A program made the translations under genes and the position numbers. A model generated the notes under the pieces. It made no database searches and was not told where the DNA came from. It worked only from the letters and a program-made list of their open reading frames with translations. This document shows positions 26,501 through 38,109 of a stretch of 64,000 nt of DNA, piece by piece. This DNA is from Micromussa lordhowensis (lineage: Eukaryota; Cnidaria; Anthozoa; Scleractinia; Lobophylliidae). Location of the stretch: contig OZ026595.1 of the NCBI GenBank assembly GCA_964020085.1, positions 14,331,414 to 14,395,413 on the forward strand, given 5' to 3'. Within the stretch, counting starts at the first letter, position 1, and each line of letters opens with the position of its first letter.

Positions 26501-29500
26501 GGCACTGGTTGATCTTGTAAGACGAAATTAGATGTTGATCACTGACTCGTATGGAGCAGTTACAAATTTGGGCCAAAATTCAATCTACCTTGGGTCACAA
26601 GTTGCTTACAGTTTTCCTTGAGTTCAAACCACTACGCTCACTGTCATTTGTGCCGAGATACCTTTTGGGAACCCTTTCATTATTTGACAACCCAGTGAGT
26701 AAACTTCAACTCGATTCGCATGACATCAGAACGTAACTTCTGATGGGATGCATGGATCGCTAAGTAGCGGACAGAAAGTTTTAGTAAAGAGAGAATCATA
26801 ATAATTATACAGCAAGAATCAATTAGTTAGCACAAACCGGAACTGACGAATCCGTACAAGTTCCGTGATCTATCAACGACCTGGTGACGTCATTTCCGTG
26901 CTATTTTGTGACTCACGATCTGTATACAACACTGTACAATGAGTTCTTGGGCTACACAACTGAAACAATTACCTCGTTTTTGTCTTGCGGCGTAGAAACG
27001 TGCTTATTTTACTGGTATTCCAAGACAAGTAAAGGCATGACAGATATGGGAAAATATCAAGTCGCGTCGCTCTATTCCAGTTTCCCTTGTTTTCCATGAA
27101 CAGCTCGTCTCGTCAGCAGGGGAAGTAATTTTGTATTATTGCTATTGTTAAAACTTGTTGCGAAATCGGTTTTTGGTGTTTCCGTACTAATGCTTTGTAC
27201 TACTGTTAGGAAAGCATGAAGGTTGTTCATTTGGTTTGCGTCATAAAATCTCGAGTGTTCAGCATTAAGAGCAGATCGTAACAATATCGTCACGAGAAAA
27301 ACGAACAAAAGGCAATTAAAGGATTGGCTTTGAGGTTGTTATAAGCTTATTATATTAGCTATATCTGCTAGCAAAGAAAACAAAGTTTGTCATGCCGCGG
27401 AATCACGTCAAACGCACTCTGACTCTCGGACTGATCTGAAGTTTGACTCTCAAACTTCTCTCTGGACGTCTTTGAACGCAACTAATTTGGTGGGTAAATA
27501 CTTAATTATTAGCTATAGTATATAGGAATTTAAACACATATTTAGCAATGATGATTCATACGAGATACCAGGTGATTCATCAATGATTTTGTGTAGAAAT
27601 GCTCGTTCGTGCCATGTTTGTATACCTACGCTTGTTCAAATACTCTTTTGCTTTGTGTACCGCTCGATGTCTAAACTTTTGCGGCCGGTCACAATATTGA
27701 AAAGTGGACAAAAGTAAGAAACTTTCTACTTGTGACATTTTATCTTGTTTTCGTCAGTGGTTGTTTTTTTTTTTATTTCTCTCTAATTGAATAAAAAGTT
27801 ATAAGCGTCAGCTATCATCCTGAGCTAATTATAGACTGAAGTAAGATAAAAAATACGCAGCAACTAGACAAGCAACTTTCAAGTTAAAATCATCGGTTTG
27901 TTCTAGAAAACAAAAAGCAATATTTTGAGATTGATTCTTCAGTCCTACTAGTATGCTTAATTTATTCACTTTGATTTCTTGGGTATTTTTTTGCACTTTA
28001 TACTTCACGTCGCATCTTTTACTTAGCTTGAACTGAAGTCCTCAGCCATGACCGCAGATTCTTCACTAAATATTGTATTCACTGGAAGGTGAATTCGTCA
28101 TAAGGATGTGTAAATTCACATGTTGCACGTTTGCCTAGTTTCTTCTCATTATCCTTTTAATTGTAATTTCGGATTGTGAAAGGCTCTCTCTGTCAAATAT
28201 CGATGGAAATGAGTTGTTTGACACAACTTTTTTTAGACTCGACAGTCACTCAAGTCCGCTTTTGGGCATTTTATTACCCGTGAAAAAAAAGGCAGTTATC
28301 AGAGAATGAAAGCATAACAAGCCCAATATCAGAGCTGCCATTTGAATCAAGCTTCTTTGGATTAATGAAAAGAAAATGCCTGAATTATTAAAGGAATTCG
28401 GCACATTTTGTAAAGATAATCTACAAGACACGCAAAGGAATGTTGCGAAAATCATAGGTACGGGCACCTTCGGACTTGGGGGAGGGGGGCCGGGGGTTGT
28501 AGGCTGCCCCCTCCCCAGCTCGTACGTCTATGCCGACCATGTCCTTGTACTTAGTTTTGAGACTCTTTTGTCATTTGCTGATTTATTTGTCTATAAGGGT
28601 TTTTAACTATTCAGTTGTAAGGTCTATCATGAAGCAAGCAGGTATCATGGGATAAACAGTTGACAACTTTATTTTTTCGAATTCATAGAAGTTTGTTTTC
28701 TCAGCCGAAAGTGTTTAGGTGTCTCTGACTCACAAGGGGATGCATCAAGATCGCTGTTCAGTTGTTTATAAGCTGTATCCAGGGCGGCATCGTCCAAAAC
28801 AACAAACTATTTAGTTGTAATTATAACTCACTTTGACCTTCGATTCAAGGAATCAATATTTACCATTGTCCTTTCTGGTATGACTAATGCCACAATTAAG
28901 AAAACCACTTGATCATGTATTCGTCAATGCTACAACCATAATTTATTATTTGGTCTTTCTTCAAAGGCAATCGAGATCTTGCCCGTGCCTGTTTCGCGAT
29001 CAGTCCTTCTAAGAATCATGGCGTGCTTGAAAGACCTTTCAGTTCTAGTAATTTACACTGTCCAGTAGGTCTTGTCGAAAGTTCCCACTCCGTCTTTCCC
29101 GGTAAGAATCTTGCGGTTTGAATGGAAGAGATAATTAAAACCGTCTCTCCGCGTATCCTGTATCGCAGACTAATGATCAATGTTTTTTTTATGGTTTTGT
29201 TTTGTTTTTTGTTTTTTCTGTCTGCGACAAACGGTTCAATACATGCAAGGAAAGCATGTTAGGGCTTATTTTTGCTTCATATTAATTAAGTCAAATAAAG
29301 GTCTGAAAATTCCAAAGGCCAGAAAGATTGGTTTTACCCGTGGCCATGTTGCAGGATCTAGTTCCGACTACCTCCTACTGAACTTCATTCACTTTTCGAC
29401 GCTATCGCTATTCGTTTAGCAGCAGTTAGAGTTGGAAGATACAGTTGCATTATCGTAATTAGGGAAAAGGTCCTGAAATGTGGCATCGCTGAATATGGTT

Positions 29501-31151
29501 AATTGTTGTATCGATATCAGTGATCGTGTCTGCCCCTGAGCTATGGCATGAGTCAGCATGAAATCAAACACACCACTGTTGCCAAAACAGCTAAGATAAT
29601 CACGAACTTCTCAGTGTGGCGTGTTTAACATTCCAACGGACTTAAAAATATGATTTGTGAAATGTTTCCTAAAAGTACTAAAAAATATAACTGTTGCACA
29701 TAACTCTTGGACCTAGGAGATAACGGCAGTAATTACGAAAACAAAGTAGAATCTCTTTACATTTCTTTTGAAAGTTATATAAACTAGTCGATTGTCTACT
29801 ACAAATAGGGCTAGAGCGGTAAACCACACTGTCACCACCACTGTTCATTACCGTCTAATGATGATTAATGGCTCAGTTACAGCTGGAAATTTAATTGATT
29901 TTTCAGTTGCTGGTTACCACGTTTCTCTATTTCTGACTTCAAATTATAATTTACCCTTTTTAAGACCATGTTGTTGTTTAGTTTGCTGTTTGCGTGCTTT
30001 GATCTGTTGATTTTTCTAGGGTAAACTTCTGTTCGGGTAGTTTCTGTCACGTGACGTTCTCTTTGACGTGTTAGTTTCGTGCAAAACCAAGGTGTCTTTG
30101 ACGCAAAGCGTATGTTTGTCTATCCTCTAAAAACATTATTTTCGATCGCAAATCCGGTTAAATGTCGCTGGCAATATAAAATACACAACATTTACAAACG
30201 ATAAGCCGTTTTAATGACGTGATGACAAATATCAGTAATTAGAGGTGTTTAGAATACAACTTTGAACTCGCGGAATGAATGCCACACAATCCTTTGCAAC
30301 TAATAAATTGGAAATAATGATGCCAGGTTGTCTTCCATGGCCTTGCCAGTGCTAAACCGAAACAAACTACACACCCAAACGAGCATAAATTACCTTGGAT
30401 GTGCGAAGCGTGGCTTAATTTTTTTTTAGCACCTTGTTGAGGTTTGCATGCGTCATCAATTGTGAGTCGCCATGCAAATATAGAATTTTCCAGATGTGTG
30501 ATATTGATGTCGTCTTCCGTTCTTTGTTTACTTTTTTATTGATGGTTAGTAATTGATTTCAATGTATCAGATAATAGACTAAAGCACAGCCCCATTGCAA
30601 ATAACGAGCTGTCATCCGGCTCCCGATGACTTATTTATTCTCCACAGTTAGCAGTGTCTGGTGCTAGAGATTTCTCGTCTTAGGCCAGCTCGCCAACATA
30701 AAGTTCCTGAGATCGTCTTGTTTAATTTCAAGCATCTCGAGCTTTTTGTTTTTCGATATTTTTAACTTTCTGGTCGATTTTGAACCACTGGAAGGTAGCG
30801 TGGAATTTTGTAATAGCAGACATTTGCGAACCAAACTATTATGTTAAGAGTAGGTGTTTAATAAGCGGTTCGCTTGGTTGACTGTTCTGAACTGCTGATG
30901 CCATACTTTGTAGTGCCAATTAATCACGACGTTAGTATCATGACTCGAGGCAATTAACGGAAAAGATCACAAGCTCTTAGCGGGGCGACTGCAACTGTTG
31001 CCACAGGTAAACTGAAACAGGAAACTGTTTTTCTTAGTCAACTGGCCTTGAAAATTTGGCGAAGGACGCGTTTGTTGATGTACACTTTACCAGTAATTAG
31101 TCCCCTAGAGACCTTTCAACAAAGCCTCACCATTCTGTGTTAATCTTTTCA
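23591..31151. other. Long non-coding stretch with traces of an old internal duplication
   Basis: No convincing gene. The ORFs at 25972-26268 and 26884-27099 are unassigned. Several short blocks recur in the same order 3.3-4.1 kb apart: GGTGACGTCA (23596 and 26884), a block of about 80 bp around CTCGAGTGTTCA...ACAATATCGTC (about 23777-23860 and 27222-27303), and CTAATGATGATTAATGGC (about 25854 and 29852). A G-rich/C-rich hairpin lies at about 28478-28515. A polypyrimidine tract with AG at about 31134-31151 could be the acceptor of a 5' UTR exon of the ankyrin gene. Confidence 0.4.
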
Positions 31152-31307
31152 GCTTTCAAGATCTTCTAAGCAAGATTTCAAGAGCATTGTTTCGCGATCA
31201 AGATACAGCACACCATTAAAAATTGCATAACGCCGTAAAGGAGGACGACAAATCTTACCGGTTGGGTTTTCTTTGTTTAACGACGGAAGGATACTAACTT
31301 TGTCCAG

Positions 31308-32660
31308 ATGAAGCCCGATTTCATGGATGAGTATCAGCGTCCGCCGGTGTTTAGCGTAGCGAACCAAACACTTTCGTACACGGCGCTACAAGGCAGACTT
31401 TTGAAATCCTCAAGTGTGAAGGATCTACGAGATAGATCCCTTATTACGCAAGCTCAGCCGAAGAACGGGCGAGTTCCATCGCCGTTTAGGAAGTTTTCTG
31501 ACACTTTTAGAAAAAGAGGATTCGCTAAGTCGAGCAAAACGACTATGAAACAGAGAGATGGGAGTATTTCAAGTGACAGCGGCGAAGGTTCTCTCTCTGA
31601 TGTCCAATCAACAACAAACGAAAGCGTTTTACGGAATTTGAAACAATCACAGCAAAGCCAAAGCAAAAAATCCAGTGCTCAAGAAATTCAGGAAGCTGCG
31701 ACATTCGGCAAAAAACCTCAACACTTAACCTTTCGTAAACCGCGAAGATTTAGCTCGCCAGCTACTTCTCCGACAAGAGAAAATTTCGGCGAAAGTTTTC
31801 CAGATACCACAGCTTTACCCGCACTGAAGTCGAACTTGAAAGGTCACCCAAATCGTCGACGAGGCTCATCTTTACCTGATGCGTTATTTGGAGGTGCTAA
31901 TAGGATTACAACCCGTAATATCCGGGACTCGGGAGCTTTTGGTATCGGCTGTTTGGAAGAAGATGACGACGAAGGTCAATACGGGAGCGATGTGCGCAAA
32001 TGTTTAGATTTGACACGTCCACTATCAAAACATGCCAAGTCTTCCGTTTTGCTCATTCCGGATCAGAACAACAACGAACTCGAGTTCATCGAATTGAACA
32101 AACTTCTCGACAAAGTGACACTCCAAGCATCAGCAGTTATTCTCGACGAAGGAGGAATGACTATTCTTCACCGCGCCGTTCAGAATGGATTCCTTAATTT
32201 GACCAAGTTCCTCGTGAACAGTGGTGTCTCGACCGAGATGACGGATTTTGAGGGCAGAACTGCACTTTGTGTGGCGCTAGAAAGAGGAAACTATGACTGC
32301 GCCGAGCTACTGTTGAGGCTCGGAGCAAACGTCAACTTTGCCATGAAAGGTGGCAAAACAATTTTGCATCATATGGCTCAAGAAGGGGATTATAGAGCAG
32401 TCCAGTTGCTGGTGAAGCATGGTGCGGATTTAAACATGGAGGACGACAAAGGATGGCCCGCGCTGCATTATGCTTTGAAAAGAAAGGACCTGAAGTGTGC
32501 AGCGCTATTAATGACTTCTGGAGTAAACATTCATCGCTACACAGAGAAAAGGGTACAAGAATATTCCATGTCCATGGAAATTGTGAACATAGGAAAAGTC
32601 AAATTGGACAATTCAAAGACACCGGAACACGACTTGGCTTCCGAAGTAACAATAATCTGA
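31308..32660 (+). CDS. Ankyrin-repeat protein with long basic/Ser-rich N-terminal region, single coding exon
   Basis: A 450-residue intact frame with no introns. Residues 1-240 are low-complexity and rich in Ser, Arg, Lys and Gln (for example SSDSGEGSLSDV near 88-99 and RKPRRFSSPATSP near 143-155), hence probably disordered and phosphorylatable. An acidic patch (EEDDDEGQ) lies near 217-224. From about 257 (ELEFIELNKLLDKV) the chain folds into four ankyrin repeats at about 282-311, 315-344, 348-377 and 381-410. Signatures are GGMTILHRAVQNG, EGRTALCVALERG, GGKTILHHMAQEG and KGWPALHYALKRK. The arrangement recalls protein-phosphatase-1 targeting subunits with an N-terminal helix before the repeats, but I cannot identify a clear PP1-docking motif and assign no function. 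The first ATG is used because no longer frame exists. A candidate poly(A) signal lies about 600 bp downstream. Confidence 0.9.
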   Translation: MKPDFMDEYQRPPVFSVANQTLSYTALQGRLLKSSSVKDLRDRSLITQAQPKNGRVPSPFRKFSDTFRKRGFAKSSKTTMKQRDGSISSDSGEGSLSDVQSTTNESVLRNLKQSQQSQSKKSSAQEIQEAATFGKKPQHLTFRKPRRFSSPATSPTRENFGESFPDTTALPALKSNLKGHPNRRRGSSLPDALFGGANRITTRNIRDSGAFGIGCLEEDDDEGQYGSDVRKCLDLTRPLSKHAKSSVLLIPDQNNNELEFIELNKLLDKVTLQASAVILDEGGMTILHRAVQNGFLNLTKFLVNSGVSTEMTDFEGRTALCVALERGNYDCAELLLRLGANVNFAMKGGKTILHHMAQEGDYRAVQLLVKHGADLNMEDDKGWPALHYALKRKDLKCAALLMTSGVNIHRYTEKRVQEYSMSMEIVNIGKVKLDNSKTPEHDLASEVTII

Positions 32661-34639
32661 CATTGGACATAACGTTCTTTTCAGTTTTAAATGATACCGA
32701 GAAACTTTTGGCGCCTTTAATTTAGGCGTCCTTTCTTTTCTGTAATGTAAGGCTGTTTTGATTCGAACATTTAATCGTTAGTAACTAATTTGTTTTCGAT
32801 TATTAGGTCGTCCGGTTTCCGTGACAAATTCAGTGTTGCCTTGCAGCTTTTGTGTGCAATATTTGTCATGGTGTGCCACATCACGAAGCAAGACATGCTT
32901 ATTTTTAGTTTTCTCGTTTGAAGCTGTAAGAAATCGGCATTTTATCTTAAAAATATTTTAATCTTATTAGAACCTTTTCAGCTATTAAAAAACTCTCAAC
33001 TATAATAATTTGATAGGGCTTAAAGAGAAAAAGCTAGGGTTACAAGATATAAAACAATTTCGTGACTATATATATACTAGATATATACATATATATAATT
33101 ATACATAGATAAAGGTAGGTCAGTGTTGTACTCAAATAACGTATATAAAAGAGAAACTAGTGTCGCACATTAATTGGTAAGTGGTAAATTGTGTAAATAA
33201 TAAGTTAAAGTAAGGGTATAATTAAACTTTAGCAGGATTGTCTGTTCAGAATTCATTGGACAAAGTATTAATAAACCGCGTGGTAGGCTGCCATAACCTG
33301 TATTCGCTGTCAATGTTGTTAAGCCTATAGTGTCCGCCTCCTGATAGATGTCTATATATTTGTTCTAGGAAGAGCTGGGAGAATTTGATCACTGCCCGTG
33401 GGCCCTACAGTCCCCCGCTCCCTGATGATAATTTCCCGTTTTCTTCGGGACTGCATACCCAGTTCTGTAGTAATATTAGTCTCCAATCATCACCGTTAGG
33501 TTAGGTTTTATTCATAATAACTGGCTTTCAATGTGAGTAACTGTCACTTCAAGCGATTAACAGAATTATCCCAGTTTTCTCAGCCAAGGCAAAACGATAT
33601 ACTCGATCAGCAAATGCCACTCTCAGTTATTTCGCAAATCCATGACGTTGTTTACGGCATCAATCTATATTTTTCATTTCTTGGCACTGTAATCTTTGTT
33701 ATTTTAGTCTTAATGAAGATATTTTAAGACTGTACGTAAATGAACACGCGTTTAATCAATATCCTACTCGTGTTTCGCACATCCGTGGTTTGGTTTAGAA
33801 ACCAAGTCCATATTTGCCCAGGAGTATTCATAGTCTCTTTCTCAGTGTTCACGTGTTACATTGTGCATGGAACACGAAGAGATCATTTGGGAAGAAACAT
33901 CACAAGTAACTTGACCGATTGAATTAAGCCTTTGTAAACCGGTTTCAATGAGCTTAGATCAGACACTTCTTCGGATTCCTGTAGTATGCTTACTTTGGCA
34001 GGGATATTGCTAAAGTTCTCAAGAGTCGAATTTTTTTTTGGGCATTACAAACCATGAATACCACTCATATAATCACGCATCGAAATTATGTCTATATCTC
34101 TACAGACACGCGGAAATAAAACTAGGAAGCTATTACTGTTTTGGGAAGCCATTTTTACAACAAACATGCGTATCTCATTAAACGCGTACAGTTAAGTGTG
34201 TAATATTACTCAGAGTTGTACAACTTGTGCTGTATTTTAAAGGTGACCTCATCGATCACTTATGACTTATATTGGCCGTACATGTACAGAACATCTTGCA
34301 AACTTAAGCTTATGCATGATTTCGTTTTAACGTTGCAAGATACATATAAGTTACAATACCCCCTTTCCCTTATTTACTATACATGCTGGCTCTATTGTGT
34401 TTTTGACAAAGAAGTATTGCATTGAGTAGGTCAAATTTCGTTCGCTGTCAGAATACATCGATATCACGAACTATTCATATCTTGAGACAATGATAGGTTG
34501 ACTGAGTTAATTAATATTCGGACACTTAACTGAAGTGAATGTTGCAGCTGACGTTACAATAGGTGGGCTCACACTAACATAGTAAGTAGATCTTGAATAT
34601 GCAAAGAGTTCAAGCATACTTGAGATCATGTATGATTAC
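32661..34639. other. 3' flank of the ankyrin gene and AT-rich spacer
   Basis: It contains a TA-rich microsatellite at about 33065-33110. AATAAA at 33270-33275 is a possible poly(A) signal for the ankyrin gene. There are several short open frames (33533-33727, 33740-33922, 34216-34425) without recognisable motifs, and no repeats I can name. Confidence 0.4.
33270..33275 (+). promoter_or_regulatory. Candidate poly(A) signal AATAAA
   Basis: A canonical hexamer about 610 bp beyond the stop codon of the ankyrin-repeat gene, on the same strand. No cDNA support is available, and in AT-rich DNA such hexamers also occur by chance. Confidence 0.3.
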
Positions 34640-34880
34640 TTGGGGGGCGAGGGGGGGGGGATGCTCGCCGGAAGTATGAATTAAACCCCTAAAGGAGACC
34701 GATTTGGGCGTGGCCCAAGTTTTTTTCGACCCCTGAAAGAGACCATGTTAAAACACAGACAAATGAAAAATACAGTAACTTTTAATGAAGCCAAAGACAT
34801 TATCATCGAATACTTTTAGCCATAAATTATCGTTTTGGGTCAGCCGCCAAGTTTCGTATTACACTCTTGTAAAACAATAG

Positions 34881-35233
34881 CCGGTTTTCACATGACGTCA
34901 CTAAAATTCAAACTACAAAACTATTGATCCTATTGATATTTTACTTTAATGAGGTATAAGAGCAGCTGAAAACTAATATTTAGACGATTTTTTGTCCCGA
35001 ATGGGTTCTTGGCTTTGCGATAGGTTATGCTTGAATTTCTAAGCTTTTGCGTGACGCGGCATTTACATGACGGCCGGGTTGTTTAAAAAGTGACTTATTT
35101 CGGGACTTATTTCGGGAAATTTGGCTATCTGAACGGGTTCTTGTATTAGGAAAAGTATTATTTTAATGTTTTTGAGTTCCTCGAGAGATAAATTTACGCT
35201 TTTGTAATAAAACTCAGTGACAGATGTTTCTGT

Positions 35234-35264
<31 letters not shown>

Positions 35265-35470
35265 AGATGGGCACCAACATGGCGTCCCATACAAATCTCT
35301 ATAAATTTGGATGACACACTTCTGCGAATAGCGCGCGAATTAAAAACAGCAGAGACCTGATTCTTGGCGAGGTTGTTTATATTGCAATCATCTATCATAT
35401 CCCAGATTCTTGAATTTATTTATTGAACGGTTACGATTTTTAGTTTTGATCACGTGACTGATGAAAACCG
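34881..35470 (+). mobile_element. MITE-like repeat, copy 2 (fuller copy)
   Basis: It starts GGTTTTCACATGACGTCACT and ends CACGTGACTGATGAAAACC, whose inverse begins GGTTTTCATCAGTCACGTG, giving short imperfect TIRs. It is colinear with 1041-1625. At about 35244-35283 it holds a near-perfect palindrome: GCCATGTTGGTGCCCAT, a TCTAGA-type centre, and the inverse. No protein is encoded; the frame at 35063-35398 is incidental. Confidence 0.65.
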
Positions 35471-35579
35471 AGAATAGACAAAGGCATTTTGTTATAGTCT
35501 TCTGTAGGTATTGATGTTATAGAAAACCTTGATTATATGAATCGAGTAAAAATAAAATAGATAAATAAATCAACTTTGT

Positions 35580-35750
35580 TTAACGAGGGTGACACACAAC
35601 AGTGTTCAAGTGGTAAACCCGTGGCCCTCGAATTCCCGATCGAATTGGAATTTAGAAATATTGGTTCTTGAGGAGGGAGGAAAACCGGAGAACCCGGAGA
35701 GAACCATCAACCCACATATGACGCCGGGTCCGGGAATCGAACCCGAGTAA
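35580..35750 (-). mobile_element. tRNA-derived SINE, truncated
   Basis: Read on the minus strand it begins with GGGTTCGATTCCCGGACC, a perfect tRNA B-box (GGTTCGATTCC). A body follows containing CGTCATATGTGGGTTGATGG and CGGGTTCTCCGGTTTTCC, which I recognise from a common coral SINE type. The A-box half is missing at its 5' side (beyond 35750), so this copy is truncated and transcriptionally dead. Confidence 0.7.
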
Positions 35751-35940
35751 TTAAAACGAATTAAAAATATACATGTTCAATATATATTTTCAGATTTCCC
35801 TCTCGTGCAACCCTAAACGAGACCTTCACGGCTAAATACAATAGCATTTTACCCAGAACACCCTAAAAAGTGAGAACAAAATCCGAAATTTACAATCCTA
35901 AGCGAGGCGACGAGTCTCCCCCCCCCCCCCCCCCCCCACA

Positions 35941-36690
35941 CCGATCTAGGTACTTGTGATCGGAACAAGCCTCGAGATATGACTAACCTATAATTGTTAC
36001 TTTGTTTTGTCAGAAAAACTTTTTTTGAGATTTCCATGAGTCATCTAAATGTAGCCATTTTGTCTTCGCGCAATATGTCTACATTTACATTGGTTAGTTT
36101 TGATACAATCTCTTCAACAAGCCGGCTTAGGTTTATATATAAGAAGCTATTAAACATAGCCATTAATAGTCATATTATATCAAGACTGAATTTTCTGCCC
36201 CGAATTTTCAATGGTTTACTCTAAAATGTGGTTTTATTGATTCCGGAACTCGTGACACCAAGATTTTGGGGAAAGATGGCCAGTGCTGAATTAATAGAAA
36301 TCATGGGACGTTAGAATAATCTAGCCAATCCAGAGCTTCAGAGCGGACGCTACGTGTTACTCGTACCCAGCTCCCCCTGGCGAAGAGTAGCAGGCGGCTT
36401 TGGGAACGAGAATGACACCACATACAGTGTGTGAAACATCTCCTGCGTCTTGCCGGGAATGGAGAAGGGTAAGTTACCGACTGGACGGACAGAAATAAAT
36501 TTCAGTCGCAGAGAAAAGTAGTCGGCAAATAGCAAAGTTGAGAATAAAGTCGGAATAGTCGAGTTTCATATATCTCGGTTACCCTAGGCCGAGCAAAGAA
36601 CGTGGCACGGAAGCGAGGCTTATACGGGTAAAATCCTTTCGCGGCAAAATACGAATGTACTTACAGCTTTATGCTGTTTGCAGCTACGAC
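35941..36690. other. Spacer, nothing recognised
   Basis: Short open frames (35994-36224 plus, 36350-36535 minus) show no motif. Composition is mixed and no tandem repeat is visible before 36697. Confidence 0.35.
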
Positions 36691-36696
36691 TTAAAA

Positions 36697-36785
36697 TGTG
36701 TATCGAAACGACTTTACATGTGTATCGAAACGACTTCGATTTGTAGCGAAACGACTTGTAGCGAAACGACTTTGTAGCGAAACGA
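36697..36785 (+). repeat. Short tandem repeat upstream of the SWIM/YqaJ remnant
   Basis: About five imperfect copies of a 14-20 bp motif: two of GTGTATCGAAACGACTT, then three of TGTAGCGAAACGACT. It ends about 35 bp before the ATG at 36821. It may be part of the promoter or 5' UTR of the remnant gene, or simply a minisatellite. Confidence 0.8.
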
Positions 36786-38109
36786 CCGGATACCCTTTAA
36801 AAACAGTTTCAGTCAAAGAAATGGAAACTAATTTCGTCAGAGTGAAAGTTCCTGAGTTCAAAAAGTACTTACAAGTGCGGGAATTCGGTGTTGCGGATAA
36901 GCGTCCCGAAGAACTTTTGGATTTGTCTGTTGAAGCTCACAACCTTGTAATCAAAATCAGAGACGAGCAAGGAGACCGGATATTTGGTAACGAACGATGG
37001 AACTATTCCTGATCCCTACTCGCTCAAGTAGCACTGGAAAACTGATTTTTCGTCATTTTCGAATACTTGGGGTGATCTACGCTGATTTAATTGTAAAAGA
37101 AGGATACGACCACGAAACGTTGAAGGCTTATAAGTCCCTGGAAGATTTTAGACTGAACTGGGATGGACACGTGCAGAGTCTTCAAACAAACAAATAAATC
37201 GATTTTTTGTAGGTGCTATCCGCATCAAGTTCAGCGTGGAACCTACAGAGAGGGAAAAACCCAAATAGACAATAAGCCCACTTATTATGGCCGGCTGTTT
37301 ATAAAGGAAAATGGTTCTGTTAATTCTGCTCACTGCCCCTGTATAAAGTTGCAAACTTAACCACTAATCAAAATTCAATAATAAAAAATGGGGATTGAGT
37401 TCTCGTTCAGTTCTAACAGTGCTTCTAGGCATGTGGGGGCTGCTCTCATAAACTTGGATGAAATCCTTCGAGAGAGCGGGTTTTTGCATGTACTGGGTCA
37501 AAGTGCATTCCGAAAAGAAGAAAAAAACACACGAGGAAGTGACACCTGTAGAAAAGATGGCTTTCTACCATTGGGTAGAAAAAGAAAGGTGCATGTAAAC
37601 CTAGGGCAACCATCTTTGATCCACGGCAGAAAAAACAAATTGCCCTAGAGTTTCAAAGCCTTCTTTTAAAATGTACACAAAGTGCAGTAGGTTTGCATGT
37701 CATGGCTGAGCCAGTAGTGGAGGAAGCATATGAATGGAAGGTAATGACGATGTTGCTTCCAATGCACAGTTATCCCAGCCTGAGCCGTATTGTATAGAAA
37801 ATGTCTCACCCTTACCTGCAGGATCTGTACTTTGCCCCAAATCAAGGATGCCTGTGTGGCTGTCAAAAGAAAAGTCAGTTTTTCCGACAAAATAGGTATT
37901 GTGGAGAAAAAAACGCCGTTGCAAAGTACTGTACAGATTGGTATCGCTTTAAGAGGGGCCGGATCTCATCCTCCAAATGCAAAAGAGCTGCATGCTAGCC
38001 TTAAACCAACTTCGTCCACCACTAAGCCATTAAGGTGGCCGAACATAGTTTTCGCGCGGTCAGCGGTGTTGTGTAAAAGCCGGCGCGGCTTTTAAAAAGC
38101 AAAACAAAC

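Larger units (their letters stand above)
34640..35940. mobile_element. Composite repeat with G-run and C-run ends
   Basis: The left edge has a G-run (about 34641-34660) followed by CCCCTAAAGGAGACC and CCCCTGAAAGAGACC blocks. The right edge has a related CCCTAAACGAGACC block (about 35812) and a C-run (about 35919-35938). The edges look like poorly preserved inverted ends. Nested inside are a MITE-like repeat (34881-35470) and a truncated SINE (35580-35750). The overall plan of a G-run, nested MITE and C-run parallels 686-2610, although the TIR sequences differ. Confidence 0.4.
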
